Source: Facklamia sp050409585
GTDB taxonomy: Bacteria > Bacillota > Bacilli > Lactobacillales > Aerococcaceae
DNA: 64,000 bases
Direction: 5' to 3'
Assembly (NCBI RefSeq): GCF_050409585.1
Contig: NZ_JBNUPE010000005.1
Location: 87,206 to 151,205 of the forward strand
The notes under the pieces are model-generated. The model was not told the DNA's origin. It made no database searches and was given only the letters and a program-made list of their open reading frames with translations. This document shows positions 24,680-34,027 of this stretch, piece by piece (position 1 is the stretch's first letter; every line of letters begins with the position of its first letter). The translations under genes were made by a program, and so were the position numbers.

Positions 24680-26595
24680 CTAAAATGGCTAAGGTTTTAG
24701 CAATTGTTGAGAAAGAAAATCGTGACGACTTGATGCAGGCATTTCAAAAAATGCAAAACATTCAAGTGAAGACAATTAACTCTGAATTGTTGGACCAAGA
24801 GCCAAAAATGGAATCAAAACAACTGACAGAATATCTCGATCAGTTAGAAAATGTCCGATCAGCAAAAAAATATTTAGAAAGTTATCTAACAGCTGAATCC
24901 TTTAAAGACAAGTATCTAACGCCATTACCAGAAATGAGTATGGCTGAAATTGAAGAAAGTCAAATGGATGAGCAAGCCAAGAAGATTACTGATAAAGTAT
25001 GGGAAAAGAAAAAGATGCTAGAAGAAATTGATTCCCAAATTCAAATTTGCGAGAATGAAGCCGATTTTTATCATAAGTGGCGCAATCTAAAAGCACTTCC
25101 AGATTACGCTAAAGATTATCGCTATACACGCTTGTTATTAGGGACAATTCCTCAAACAGCGGATAATGAATATTACAATGCTTTGAAAGAAGAAGACCGA
25201 ATTGCACTGGAAGAGGTCTATCAGTCTAAAGAAGAAATTGGCCTGGCAGTTGCTTTTGATAAGGATGATGCCTTCGAAGTGAATCAATTTCTTAATCAAA
25301 ACCGCTTCCAGATCTTAGATTATCGCTTCAAAGACCTTCCGGTTAAACTGCTAGAAGAATCCCATATAGAAGCGGAAAACTTAAGAAACAAAGCCAGAGA
25401 TCTAAGAAAAGAATTGGGAAGTTTCAGACAAGAATATAACCAATTAAAAATCGCTGAAGAAGTTTTTTATGCCAAAGTAGAAAGACAAAAAGCAACAGAA
25501 TTAGGATTAAACAAAGGGGAGTTGTTCGCTCTAGAAGGTTGGATTGAAGAGCAACAAGCTCAAGCAAGCTTAGAAGAAGTTATAAAAGCGCTAAATGGAG
25601 AAGTTTATTTAGACTATGTGACACCAACTGAAGAAGAAAGCGAAGAAGTACCCATTCAATTAAAAAATCACCCTTTGGTTGAACCTTTTGAAACAGTTAC
25701 TTCAATGTATGGTCTACCTGGATATAAGGGGTTTGACCCGACATCCTCTTTAACGCCTTATTATTGGACATTCTTTGGAATGATGATTGCCGATTTAGGT
25801 TATGGAATTTTACTCTGGTTAGGAACCTTTATCCCATTAAAATTCTTTACGATCGATAAAGGGATGAAAAAAAACATACGTTTCTTCCATCTCTTATCAT
25901 ATGCTGTTTTGCTATGGGGCTTAATTTACGGGTCGTTTTTTGGTGAATCCTTGCCTTTCAAGTTGCTATCACCTACTGAAGACGTCATTCAGGTATTGGC
26001 CTTGTCGATTGGTTTAGGATTTATCCAAATCATTCATGGACTCATCCTAAACACACTCCTAAATTGGGAAAGTAATCGATTAGATGCAATTAAGGATGGA
26101 CTATCATGGATTATCATGCTATTTGGCTTTTTAATTGCAGTCCTTGGACCAATGTTATTAAACATTGAAAGTCTACAACAATTAGGCCTATATTTAGCTG
26201 GGTTTGCAGCCATAACAATTTTGGTAGTAGCTATTATTAAAAGTAAAAATAAATTTGCCGGTTTCGGAGCCGGTTTATACGATTTGTATGGCATCTCTTC
26301 TTATTTAGGAGATTTAGTATCGTATAGTCGACTAATGGCCCTTGGTATAGCTGGAGGATCAATTGCCTTAGCCTTTAATATTTTGGTGGCATATTTACCT
26401 CCTGCAGCAAGATTTTCAGTGGGTATTCTATTAATCATTGCTTTACAGTTATTTAACTTTGGCTTAACGGTCTTAAGTGCTTATGTTCACTCTGCACGTT
26501 TAATCTTCGTTGAGTTCTTCGGTAAATTCTATGAAGCTGGGGGTCAAGCCTTTGCCCCATTAAAATACTTAGGCAAATACATTAATATTAAATAA
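24670..26595 (+). CDS. ntpI: V-type ATPase subunit a (NtpI)
   Basis: 641 residues. The N-terminal half is a soluble, coiled-coil-rich arm (about 1-330). The C-terminal half has seven or eight membrane helices, with YGISSYLGDLVSYSRLMALGIAGG carrying the stator Arg of the ion half-channels. NTLLNWESNRLD and FVEFFGKFYEAGGQAFAPLKYLGKY near the end are typical. It moves ions against the NtpK ring. Confidence 0.96.
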   Translation: MAIAKMAKVLAIVEKENRDDLMQAFQKMQNIQVKTINSELLDQEPKMESKQLTEYLDQLENVRSAKKYLESYLTAESFKDKYLTPLPEMSMAEIEESQMDEQAKKITDKVWEKKKMLEEIDSQIQICENEADFYHKWRNLKALPDYAKDYRYTRLLLGTIPQTADNEYYNALKEEDRIALEEVYQSKEEIGLAVAFDKDDAFEVNQFLNQNRFQILDYRFKDLPVKLLEESHIEAENLRNKARDLRKELGSFRQEYNQLKIAEEVFYAKVERQKATELGLNKGELFALEGWIEEQQAQASLEEVIKALNGEVYLDYVTPTEEESEEVPIQLKNHPLVEPFETVTSMYGLPGYKGFDPTSSLTPYYWTFFGMMIADLGYGILLWLGTFIPLKFFTIDKGMKKNIRFFHLLSYAVLLWGLIYGSFFGESLPFKLLSPTEDVIQVLALSIGLGFIQIIHGLILNTLLNWESNRLDAIKDGLSWIIMLFGFLIAVLGPMLLNIESLQQLGLYLAGFAAITILVVAIIKSKNKFAGFGAGLYDLYGISSYLGDLVSYSRLMALGIAGGSIALAFNILVAYLPPAARFSVGILLIIALQLFNFGLTVLSAYVHSARLIFVEFFGKFYEAGGQAFAPLKYLGKYINIK

Positions 26596-26615
26596 ATTTA
26601 CTAGGAGGTAATATA

Positions 26616-27077
26616 ATGGAATTTTTACAAGAGTATGGTGGTTATTTATTCGCCGTTTTAGGGATAGCAGTGGCAGTTATTTTCTCAGGTTTTGGTTCAG
26701 CTAATGGGGTTGGTACTGCAGGTACATCCGCTGCAGCTTTAACTAAAGATCAACCTGAAAAATTCGTTCAATCTTTAATCTTACAGTTACTACCAGGTAC
26801 ACAAGGCCTTTATGGATTTGCGATTGGCTTCTTAATTTTCTTACAGTTACAACAAGGCATGGAACTACAAACAGGACTTAATCTATTAATTGCTGCTATG
26901 CCTGTTGGTTTTGTAGGTTGGGTATCAGGTATTCACCAAGGTAAAGTAGCTGCAGCAGGTATGCAGATTTTGGCTAAACGTCCTGAAAAAGTTATTAATG
27001 CAATTATTTATTCAGTAATGGTTGAAACTTATGCAATTTTAGCATTCGTATTCTCATTCTTACTTGTTCAAGGATAG
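26616..27077 (+). CDS. ntpK: V-type ATPase proteolipid ring subunit K (NtpK), Na+-type
   Basis: 153 residues with four hydrophobic helices (two hairpins). All five side chains that coordinate Na+ in the E. hirae K ring are conserved at a constant offset of two: Leu59, Thr62, Gln63 (in LLPGTQGLYGF), Gln108 (GIHQGKV) and Glu137 (MVETYA). That strongly suggests a Na+- rather than H+-translocating rotor. AGGAGG precedes the ATG. Confidence 0.96.
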   Translation: MEFLQEYGGYLFAVLGIAVAVIFSGFGSANGVGTAGTSAAALTKDQPEKFVQSLILQLLPGTQGLYGFAIGFLIFLQLQQGMELQTGLNLLIAAMPVGFVGWVSGIHQGKVAAAGMQILAKRPEKVINAIIYSVMVETYAILAFVFSFLLVQG

Positions 27078-27089
27078 GAGGTCAAACTT

Positions 27090-27668
27090 GTGGGAAACAT
27101 TGAAACTTTACAAAATAAAATCTTAGGGAAAGTTCAAGCCACAGGTGAAGCACAAGTTCAAGATCTTCAAAATGAGTTGTCCCAAGCAATGGACGATTAC
27201 AAAAATCGGATTAATAAACAATTTGAGCATGATAAAGAAAACTTTATTCGTAAGCAAGAGCAACAATTTGAAATTCGTAAGCAATCATTGGCTAATGAAT
27301 TGCGCAACTCACAGCTTACTCATAAGCAAAAATTATTAGAAGAAATTATCCAAGACGTTCCTGAAGAAATAAACCATTCGATAGCTAATAATTTGGGTCA
27401 AATGATTCAAGCGGCAATGCAAAAGTTGGATTCAAATCAAGCTTTTGAACTAAGAATCGGTGAAAAATCACGTCAATTTATTTCTGATGATCAAGCGAAT
27501 AAATTTCATGCAGATTATAATATGATGCAATGGGGCGAAAACGTTGCGGATAAATCTGGTTTTATTCTTACCCAAAAAGGGATGAATATGAATTATTTAT
27601 TTGAAGATATTATTAATGAACTGAAGCCTCAACTGCTTATTGAACTTGAAAAACAACTGAAAGCATAA
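27090..27668 (+). CDS. ntpE: V-type ATPase subunit E (NtpE)
   Basis: 192 residues from GTG 27090. The N-terminal ~110 residues form a long charged helix; the C-terminal domain is globular. This is the peripheral-stalk partner of NtpF. The SD GGAGG at 27077-27081 overlaps the ntpK stop. Assigned by operon order and architecture. Confidence 0.88.
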   Translation: MGNIETLQNKILGKVQATGEAQVQDLQNELSQAMDDYKNRINKQFEHDKENFIRKQEQQFEIRKQSLANELRNSQLTHKQKLLEEIIQDVPEEINHSIANNLGQMIQAAMQKLDSNQAFELRIGEKSRQFISDDQANKFHADYNMMQWGENVADKSGFILTQKGMNMNYLFEDIINELKPQLLIELEKQLKA

Positions 27669-27680
27669 GGGGGGCTTATA

Positions 27681-28691
27681 ATGAAAGAATTAGAGTATGC
27701 TGGTTTAAATACGACCCTGCGCCTCTATGAAGCTCAACTTCTCAGTCAATCAGACTATGAAACGTTATTACAAATGGACCATTCTGATGCTGTTTTAGAC
27801 TACTTAGGTAAGACGGCTTATTCTATTCCGGAGGAAGTGCGTTTAAATCGTAGTTTTGAGCCAATCATTCAACAACGTTTGGTTTATGTATATGAAGAAT
27901 TACTTGAGGCATCACCTGATAGGCGTATAATCGAAATCTTCTCATTAAGATATACTTATCATAATTTGAAGCTTTTAATTAAAGAAAAATATCTGGATGA
28001 AGATTTGTCTCATTTGTACATTCCGATTGGCAGTTTTTCAAAAGAGGAACTTGCTCAAGTTGTGTCTACAAAAGGACAAAATGAAGACCTTCATCCTGTA
28101 TTAGAAGAAGCTGTCTATGACGCTATCACAGCAGTAGAAGACACAGGCGATACCCATTCGATTGATGTCATTTTGGATACAGCTTATCTAAGACATATCC
28201 GATCTCATGCCGATGCAATGAAGCATGAAGAACTCAGTCGATTTGTAAAAATGAAAATTGATTTTCAAAATTTATTAACTTTTGTCCGTGCTTTTAAACA
28301 AGGTCAAAGTACATCATTTATTTTCACCTCTTTATCAAGTCAAGGGGCAGTGAGTCGTGATGATATCATTGAAAATTGGCGAGAAAAAGATTTGAACGGT
28401 TTAGTTGAAACTTATCAAACAGCTGAATACATGATTAATTTAGACCCTGTTTGGGATCAATTGAATGATGAAAAGGTTAACCCAACTGAACTAAATGCTT
28501 TAATTCAAGGCGAGTTTAGTCGGATTTTAAGATCATTCTCATTTGATGCCTTCGGGCCGATGCCAGTACTTACTTATCTATATTTCTTGGAAAATGAGAG
28601 TGACAACGTACGCCTCATCTTAATTGGGAAAGAAAATAATTTAGACAATCAACTAATTAAAGAAAGGATGCGACCTATTCATGGCATATAA
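27681..28691 (+). CDS. ntpC: V-type ATPase subunit d (NtpC)
   Basis: 336 residues, mostly helical and soluble. It forms the funnel joining the central stalk to the K ring. FSLRYTYHNLKLLIKEKY is typical of the family, as is the C-terminal YLYFLENESDNVRLILIGK. The end overlaps ntpG by 11 bases. Confidence 0.93.
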   Translation: MKELEYAGLNTTLRLYEAQLLSQSDYETLLQMDHSDAVLDYLGKTAYSIPEEVRLNRSFEPIIQQRLVYVYEELLEASPDRRIIEIFSLRYTYHNLKLLIKEKYLDEDLSHLYIPIGSFSKEELAQVVSTKGQNEDLHPVLEEAVYDAITAVEDTGDTHSIDVILDTAYLRHIRSHADAMKHEELSRFVKMKIDFQNLLTFVRAFKQGQSTSFIFTSLSSQGAVSRDDIIENWREKDLNGLVETYQTAEYMINLDPVWDQLNDEKVNPTELNALIQGEFSRILRSFSFDAFGPMPVLTYLYFLENESDNVRLILIGKENNLDNQLIKERMRPIHGI

Positions 28692-28992
28692 AATAGCAGT
28701 AATCGGTAACCGTGACGTCGTATTAGCCTTTAAACTATTAGGATTTGAAGTCTATCCAGCAAGTAGTGGCGAGGAAGCTAGAAAAATTCTACACGATTTA
28801 AAAGAAGAAAATATTGGTGTCGTATTATTGACAGAAAATCTAGCTCATGAAATACCCGATACGATTAGTCACTTTGACACTTTACCAACCCCTGCGGTTA
28901 TTCTAATTCCAACTCATAAAGGATCTCTTGGAATAGGTAAAGCCAAAGTCAATGACAACGTTGAAAAAGCAATCGGACAGAACATATTATAA
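28681..28992 (+). CDS. ntpG: V-type ATPase subunit F (NtpG)
   Basis: 103 residues with a small CheY-like fold: MAYKIAVIGNRDVVLAFKLLG at the start, then VVLLTENLA and PAVILIPTHKG. It sits on the central stalk with NtpD. The start lies within the 3' end of ntpC. Confidence 0.93.
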   Translation: MAYKIAVIGNRDVVLAFKLLGFEVYPASSGEEARKILHDLKEENIGVVLLTENLAHEIPDTISHFDTLPTPAVILIPTHKGSLGIGKAKVNDNVEKAIGQNIL

Positions 28993-29005
28993 AAGGAGGA
29001 AAAAA

Positions 29006-30787
29006 ATGACAACTGGAATTATTCAAGAAATTTCAGGACCTTTAGTGAAGGCTAAAGGAATGAAAGACTCCTCAATTCGTGAAATTGTTTTGGTTGGAGA
29101 AATGCAACTTACTGGCGAAATTATTGAAATGCACCAAGACGTTGCATCCATTCAAGTATACGAAGAGACCTCGATGTTGAAACCGGGCGAAATCGTAAGA
29201 CCTACAGGACATCCTCTTTCAGTTGAATTAGGACCAGGTCTATTAACCAAGATGTTTGATGGGATTCAAAGACCATTAGAAGATTTCATGCAAAAAACAG
29301 AGAGTAATTTTTTAGTAAGAGGAAGTAACATTGATGTTTTAGATCGTGACAAGGTTTGGGAATTTGAAGCCCGTAAAGCAGTGGGTGACCATGTGGTAGC
29401 TGGCGATATTATTGGGGTCGTTCAAGAAACCAAAATTATTGAGCACCGCATTATGGTTCCTGTTGGCATTGAAGGAACAATTAAATCCATCGAATCTGGC
29501 TCTTTCAAAATTGAAGATACCGTTTGTGTGGTTGAAACAGAATCAGGCGAACATGAATTAAATATGGTTCAAAAATGGCCGGTTCGTTTGGGACGCCCTT
29601 ATAAAGCTAAATCAACTCCCAAAGCACCACTAAAGACAGGACAACGTGTAATTGATACATTCTTCCCAATCACTAAGGGTGGGGTAGCTGCTGTTCCTGG
29701 ACCTTTCGGGGCTGGAAAAACGGTCGTTCAGCACCAAATCGCTAAGTATGCTGATGTTGACGTAGTGGTTTACGTAGGATGTGGTGAACGTGGAAATGAG
29801 ATGACGGACGTTATTAACGAGTTTCCAGAATTAATTGATCCTAAAACGGGCGAGTCTATCATGCAACGTACTATTTTAATTGCTAACACTTCCAATATGC
29901 CGGTGGCGGCTCGTGAAGCTTCAATCTATACAGGTATCACTATTGCGGAATACTTCCGTGATATGGGCTATTCAGTGGCCATCATGGCGGATTCTACTTC
30001 ACGTTGGGCAGAAGCATTACGTGAAATGTCAGGACGTATGGAAGAGATGCCAGGGGATGAAGGTTATCCAGCTTATTTAGGTTCACGTATTGCAGAATAC
30101 TATGAGCGTGCCGGCTTGGTCCAAGTATTGGGATCAGATGAGCGCGTTGGTTCAGTTTCTGCCATTGGAGCGGTTTCACCTCCAGGTGGGGATACTTCAG
30201 AACCCGTTACCCAAAACACTTTACGTATCGTAAAAGTATTCTGGAGTTTAGATTCTAAACTTTCACAACAACGTCACTTCCCAGCTATTAACTGGCTAGA
30301 TTCTTATTCTCAATATTCAACCGATGTTCAAGCACATAATGATGAACACATTGACCCAAGTTGGGGTGAGAAAGTACGTCATTGCTTATCACTTCTTCAA
30401 GAAGAATCAAGCTTGCAAGAAATTGTTCGTTTGGTTGGTTTAGATTCACTTTCTGAAAAAGATAAATTAACGCTTGCCATCGCAGGGATGATTCGTGAAG
30501 ACTTCTTACAACAAAATGCTTTTGACGATGTTGATACGACAACCTCTGAAGAAAAACAATTGAAATTATTGAATTTAATTATTGATTTTGAAATTGAGGC
30601 AAGAGAAGCAATGAAACTGGGTGCTTACTATAATGAAATTATGGAAGGTACTCAAGAAGTTCGTGAGCAAATTGCTCGAGCTAAATTTATTCCAGAAGAA
30701 GAAATTCACCGCTTGGATGAGATTGATCAGCAAATTGCTACCTACATGAAACAAGTATTAGAACAAGGAGGTGGAGCAAATGCTTAA
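29006..30787 (+). CDS. ntpA: V-type ATPase catalytic subunit A (NtpA)
   Basis: 593 residues, the same length as E. hirae NtpA. Walker A is GPFGAGKTV; DSTSRWAEALREMSGRMEEMPGDEGYPAYL-type catalytic segment follows. The family's non-homologous insert is present after the N-terminal barrel. The start is ATG 29006, six bases after AAAGGAGG; an in-frame upstream ATG at 28952 lies inside ntpG and is rejected. Hydrolyses ATP in the A3B3 head. Confidence 0.97.
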   Translation: MTTGIIQEISGPLVKAKGMKDSSIREIVLVGEMQLTGEIIEMHQDVASIQVYEETSMLKPGEIVRPTGHPLSVELGPGLLTKMFDGIQRPLEDFMQKTESNFLVRGSNIDVLDRDKVWEFEARKAVGDHVVAGDIIGVVQETKIIEHRIMVPVGIEGTIKSIESGSFKIEDTVCVVETESGEHELNMVQKWPVRLGRPYKAKSTPKAPLKTGQRVIDTFFPITKGGVAAVPGPFGAGKTVVQHQIAKYADVDVVVYVGCGERGNEMTDVINEFPELIDPKTGESIMQRTILIANTSNMPVAAREASIYTGITIAEYFRDMGYSVAIMADSTSRWAEALREMSGRMEEMPGDEGYPAYLGSRIAEYYERAGLVQVLGSDERVGSVSAIGAVSPPGGDTSEPVTQNTLRIVKVFWSLDSKLSQQRHFPAINWLDSYSQYSTDVQAHNDEHIDPSWGEKVRHCLSLLQEESSLQEIVRLVGLDSLSEKDKLTLAIAGMIREDFLQQNAFDDVDTTTSEEKQLKLLNLIIDFEIEAREAMKLGAYYNEIMEGTQEVREQIARAKFIPEEEIHRLDEIDQQIATYMKQVLEQGGGANA

Positions 30788-32156
30788 GGAATATACAAAT
30801 ATTTCTGACCTATATGGTCCTTTGATGATTGTAGATGGCGTCGAAGATATAGCCTATGACGAACTAGTTGAAATTGAGCTCCACGATGGTGAAATTCGTA
30901 TGGGTCAGGTGTTAGAAGCTAAAGAGGGTAAAGCCGTTGTTCAAATCTATGGTGGTACTTCTTCAATGAAGCTATCCAATATTAAAGCGCGTTTTAAAGG
31001 CAAGCCCTTAGAATTTGCTTTATCCGAAGATATTGTGGGACGCATCTTTGACGGTATGGGTAATGTGATGGATGGCGGACCGCAAATCATTCCTGAAAAG
31101 TTTGCTGATATCAATGGTCAAGCGATTAACCCAATGGCGCGTGACTATCCGGATGAATTTATTCAAACAGGTATTTCAACCATCGACCATTTGAATACAC
31201 TGGTTCGTGGACAAAAACTACCCGTTTTCTCTGGTTCTGGTTTGCCGCATAAAGAGTTAGCAGCCCAAATTGCACGTCAAGCAACTGTTTTAAACTCTGA
31301 TGAAAATTTTGCAGTTGTCTTTGCAGCCATGGGAATTACTTATGATGAGGCTGAATACTTTATGGATTCTTTCCGTGAAACCGGTGCAATCGATCGTTCA
31401 GTAATGTTTGTTAACCTAGCTAATGACCCAGCAATTGAGCGGTTAGCGACTCCAAAAATCGCCTTAACTGCTGCCGAATACTTGGCTTTTGAAAAAGATA
31501 TGCACGTTTTAGTTATCATGACAGACATGACGAACTATTGTGAGGCCTTACGTGAAGTGTCAGCAGCCCGTCGTGAGGTACCAGGCCGTCGTGGCTATCC
31601 AGGTTACTTATATACCAACCTATCTACACTCTATGAACGCGCAGGACGTTTAGTAGGATCTAAGGGATCGGTTACTCAAATCCCAATTCTTACCATGCCT
31701 GAAGATGATATTACTCATCCAATCCCTGACTTAACCGGTTATATTACTGAAGGACAGATCATCTTAGACCGTTCATTAGATAACCAAGGTATTAAGCCGC
31801 CCATTAATGTTCTTCCTTCCTTATCGCGTTTGAAGGATAAGGGAACCGGTGAAGGAAAAACACGTGAAGATCATGCACCGACAATGAACCAGCTATTTGC
31901 AGCTTATGCCAAAGGTAAAGAAGCAAAAGAATTAGCGATTGTATTGGGTGAGTCAGCCCTTTCAGATATCGATAAACAGTATGTTAAATTTACTGATGAA
32001 TTCGAGAAACGCTATGTTAACCAAGGCTTTGATAAGAACCGTGACATCTTTGAGTCGCTTGATATTGCCTGGGACTTATTAAAGATTTTACCGAAGAGCG
32101 AATTGAAACGGATCAAGGATCCAATGATCGAGCAATACTTACCGAAAGGAGAGTAA
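30780..32156 (+). CDS. ntpB: V-type ATPase regulatory subunit B (NtpB)
   Basis: 458 residues, as in E. hirae. It has the ATPase fold but a degenerate nucleotide loop (FSGSGLPHKELA in place of a Walker A). This marks the non-catalytic B subunit. TDMTNYCEALREVSAARREVPGRRGYPGYLY is the conserved core. GTG 30771 lies in the SD (GGAGGTGG); ATG 30780 is the start. It overlaps ntpA by 8 bases. Confidence 0.97.
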   Translation: MLKEYTNISDLYGPLMIVDGVEDIAYDELVEIELHDGEIRMGQVLEAKEGKAVVQIYGGTSSMKLSNIKARFKGKPLEFALSEDIVGRIFDGMGNVMDGGPQIIPEKFADINGQAINPMARDYPDEFIQTGISTIDHLNTLVRGQKLPVFSGSGLPHKELAAQIARQATVLNSDENFAVVFAAMGITYDEAEYFMDSFRETGAIDRSVMFVNLANDPAIERLATPKIALTAAEYLAFEKDMHVLVIMTDMTNYCEALREVSAARREVPGRRGYPGYLYTNLSTLYERAGRLVGSKGSVTQIPILTMPEDDITHPIPDLTGYITEGQIILDRSLDNQGIKPPINVLPSLSRLKDKGTGEGKTREDHAPTMNQLFAAYAKGKEAKELAIVLGESALSDIDKQYVKFTDEFEKRYVNQGFDKNRDIFESLDIAWDLLKILPKSELKRIKDPMIEQYLPKGE

Positions 32157-32162
32157 TGCACT

Positions 32163-32789
32163 ATGGCAAACGTATTAGGGGTAAAGCCCACCCGGATGGA
32201 GCTGTCAGCTTTAAAGAGTACGCACGCACTGGCTAGTCGCGGGCATAAGTTACTTAAAGATAAGCAAGATGAATTGATGCGCCATTTTATTGATTTGATT
32301 CGTAAAAACAATGAACTAAGAGATCAAGTGGAAGCAGAACTTTCAAATGCCTTACAATCATTTGTATTAGCGAAGTCTTTAATGAGCGATCATTTTATTG
32401 AAGAGATAGCGGCCATTTCAGGTGAAAACATTGATCTTTCAATTGACCTTAAAAATATTATGAGTGTCAATGTTCCTAAAATGGATTTTAATTTAGATGA
32501 TGATATTGATGATGAGCCTTTACGCTATGGTTATTTGAATTCCAATGCGGAATTAGATGAAGCTTTAGAAGGTTTAAGGTCCATTTTGCCCAAGTTATTA
32601 GATTTAGTCGAAATTGAAAAGACTTGTCAGCTTTTAGCCGATGAAATCGAAAAAACAAGAAGACGTGTTAACGCTCTTGAATATCGAATGATTCCGGATA
32701 CCGAAGAGACAATCAACTATATTTCAATGAAGTTAGAAGAAAATGAGCGAGCAAGTATCACTCGTATGATGAAGGTTAAAGATCTATAA
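32163..32789 (+). CDS. ntpD: V-type ATPase subunit D (NtpD)
   Basis: 208 residues, long helices at both ends (PTRMELSALKSTHALASRGHKLLKDKQDELM and TRRRVNALEYRMIPDTEETINYI) that make the central rotor shaft. Last gene of the operon. The ntpH and ntpJ genes that follow in E. hirae are absent; the next bases are the structured region from 32820. Confidence 0.96.
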   Translation: MANVLGVKPTRMELSALKSTHALASRGHKLLKDKQDELMRHFIDLIRKNNELRDQVEAELSNALQSFVLAKSLMSDHFIEEIAAISGENIDLSIDLKNIMSVNVPKMDFNLDDDIDDEPLRYGYLNSNAELDEALEGLRSILPKLLDLVEIEKTCQLLADEIEKTRRRVNALEYRMIPDTEETINYISMKLEENERASITRMMKVKDL

Positions 32790-32824
32790 TTAGTAGAAAG
32801 ATTAATAAATTAGTCTTATGAAAA

Positions 32825-32970
32825 AATCCGAATAGTATGTAGAAAGATTGTCAAATAAATCAATGGATTTATTACTCACTCCACTGATGCTTCTCTAAAC
32901 GTTTAATCTATAAGAGAGCATCAATAGTTGGATTGAATGTTCTTTCTATAACTATTCGGATTATTTTTAT
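32825..32970. terminator. Large branched bidirectional terminator-like structure between ntpD and yebC
   Basis: AATCCGAATAGT (32825-32836) pairs with ACTATTCGGATT (32952-32963). TAGAAAGA (about 32840-32847) pairs with TCTTTCTA (32942-32949). Inside, CCACTGATGCTTCTCT (from 32881) pairs with the segment ending ATAGTTGG at 32930, with a small bulge. On - the outer stem is followed by six T; on + by ATTATTTTTATTT. It separates two convergent genes and is far larger than a normal terminator, with a roughly 45-base unpaired arm and a second hairpin. Confidence 0.65.
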
Positions 32971-33080
32971 TTATGAAGAGCAATTCCTTTATTAATACCT
33001 TTTATTTGGTGGAATTATTTATTGTATTATGATCGTATCGTGTACAAAAATATAAATAATAAGATTGATATTTAAACGGA

Positions 33081-33129
33081 TGTTAACAAACAATCTCCTA
33101 TTCAACGGATAGGAGGCTATTTGTTAACA
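33081..33129. repeat. Nested palindrome without a T-run, 5' of the yebC stop
   Basis: TGTTAACAAA (33081-33090) pairs with TTTGTTAACA (33120-33129 region). CTCCTAT (33095-33101) pairs with ATAGGAG (33109-33115). No T-run follows on either strand. The rest of the gene-free stretch 32790-33163 is AT-rich with nothing recognisable. Confidence 0.5.
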
Positions 33130-33163
33130 TAAGAATATAGACCTTTAAATTTACGTGAATTAA

Positions 33164-33877
33164 TTACATATTCACATTATGATAAACCTTTTGCACGTCT
33201 TCATCATCTTCTAATGCATCAATTAACTTCTCAAAAGTTTCCAAGTCTTCTGCGTTGAGGTCCACTTCAGTCTGGGCAATCATTTCAGTTTCAGCCACTG
33301 AAAAGTCAGTAATACCAATACTTTCCAGGCATTCTTTAATAGTGCCGTAATCACCAGGTTGACCATATACAACCACAGATCCTTCTTCAGTATAAACATC
33401 TTTGACATCGAGATCTGCTTCCAATAAAGCCATCGTAATGGTTTCTTCATCTTGGTTTTCCATCACAAAAACAGCCACATGATCAAACATATAAGAAACA
33501 GATCCAGCAACCCCCATATTTCCACCGTTCTTATTAAAGGCCATGCGAACATTGGCGGCAGTGCGGTTTACGTTATTTGTTAAAGCATCCACGATAATCA
33601 TTGAACCATTCGGGCCAAAACCTTCGTATCGCAATTCTTGGAAGGTCTCATCGGCCGAGCCTTTGGCCTTGTCAATGGCTTTGTTGATGACGTGAGATGG
33701 TACATTATAGGTTTTAGCACGATCGACAACAAATTTTAGTTTCTGGTTGGTCTCCGGATCTGGGTCTCCTGATTTGGCTGCTGCATAAATTTCAATGCCA
33801 AATTTTGCATAAATTCTTGAGGTTTGTTGATCGGTTTTCGCTTTTTTTTCGCGAATGTTCATCCATTTACGACCCAT
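33164..33877 (-). CDS. YebC/PmpR-family protein
   Basis: 237 residues. MGRKW at the start, NIREKKAKTDQQTSRIYAKFGIEIYAAAK and ELRYEGFGPNGSMIIVDALTNNVNRTAANVR-type core identify the family. The MGRKW form is the YeeN/YeeI-like branch rather than the classic MAGHSKW branch. The family was long annotated as transcriptional regulators. More recent work links it to relief of ribosome stalling. Single gene here; ATG at 33877 has AGTGAAGTG upstream, a weak SD. Confidence 0.88.
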   Translation of the reverse strand: MGRKWMNIREKKAKTDQQTSRIYAKFGIEIYAAAKSGDPDPETNQKLKFVVDRAKTYNVPSHVINKAIDKAKGSADETFQELRYEGFGPNGSMIIVDALTNNVNRTAANVRMAFNKNGGNMGVAGSVSYMFDHVAVFVMENQDEETITMALLEADLDVKDVYTEEGSVVVYGQPGDYGTIKECLESIGITDFSVAETEMIAQTEVDLNAEDLETFEKLIDALEDDEDVQKVYHNVNM

Positions 33878-33995
33878 TTAATTCACTTCACTTTCATTAT
33901 AGTCTGTTTGTATTATAGCGAAAAACAAGCTTCATTTATAGAATTTTTTCAAAAATTTTTAGCTTGCAAGATTTCTGTCAAACTATTGATAGCAA

Positions 33996-34023
33996 AAGAA
34001 AAAAAGCGACTGCTGAGTCGCTT
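33996..34023 (-). terminator. Terminator after the ABC-F gene
   Basis: AAGCGACT (34004-34011) and AGTCGCTT (34016-34023) form an 8-bp stem. On - it is followed by a run of T with few interruptions. It partly overlaps the ABC-F stop region. Confidence 0.85.
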
Positions 34024-34027
34024 AAAA

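Noticed and set aside
28952..29005. N-terminal extension of NtpA
   Set aside because: It overlaps ntpG, and ATG 29006 has a perfect SD and gives the exact E. hirae length.
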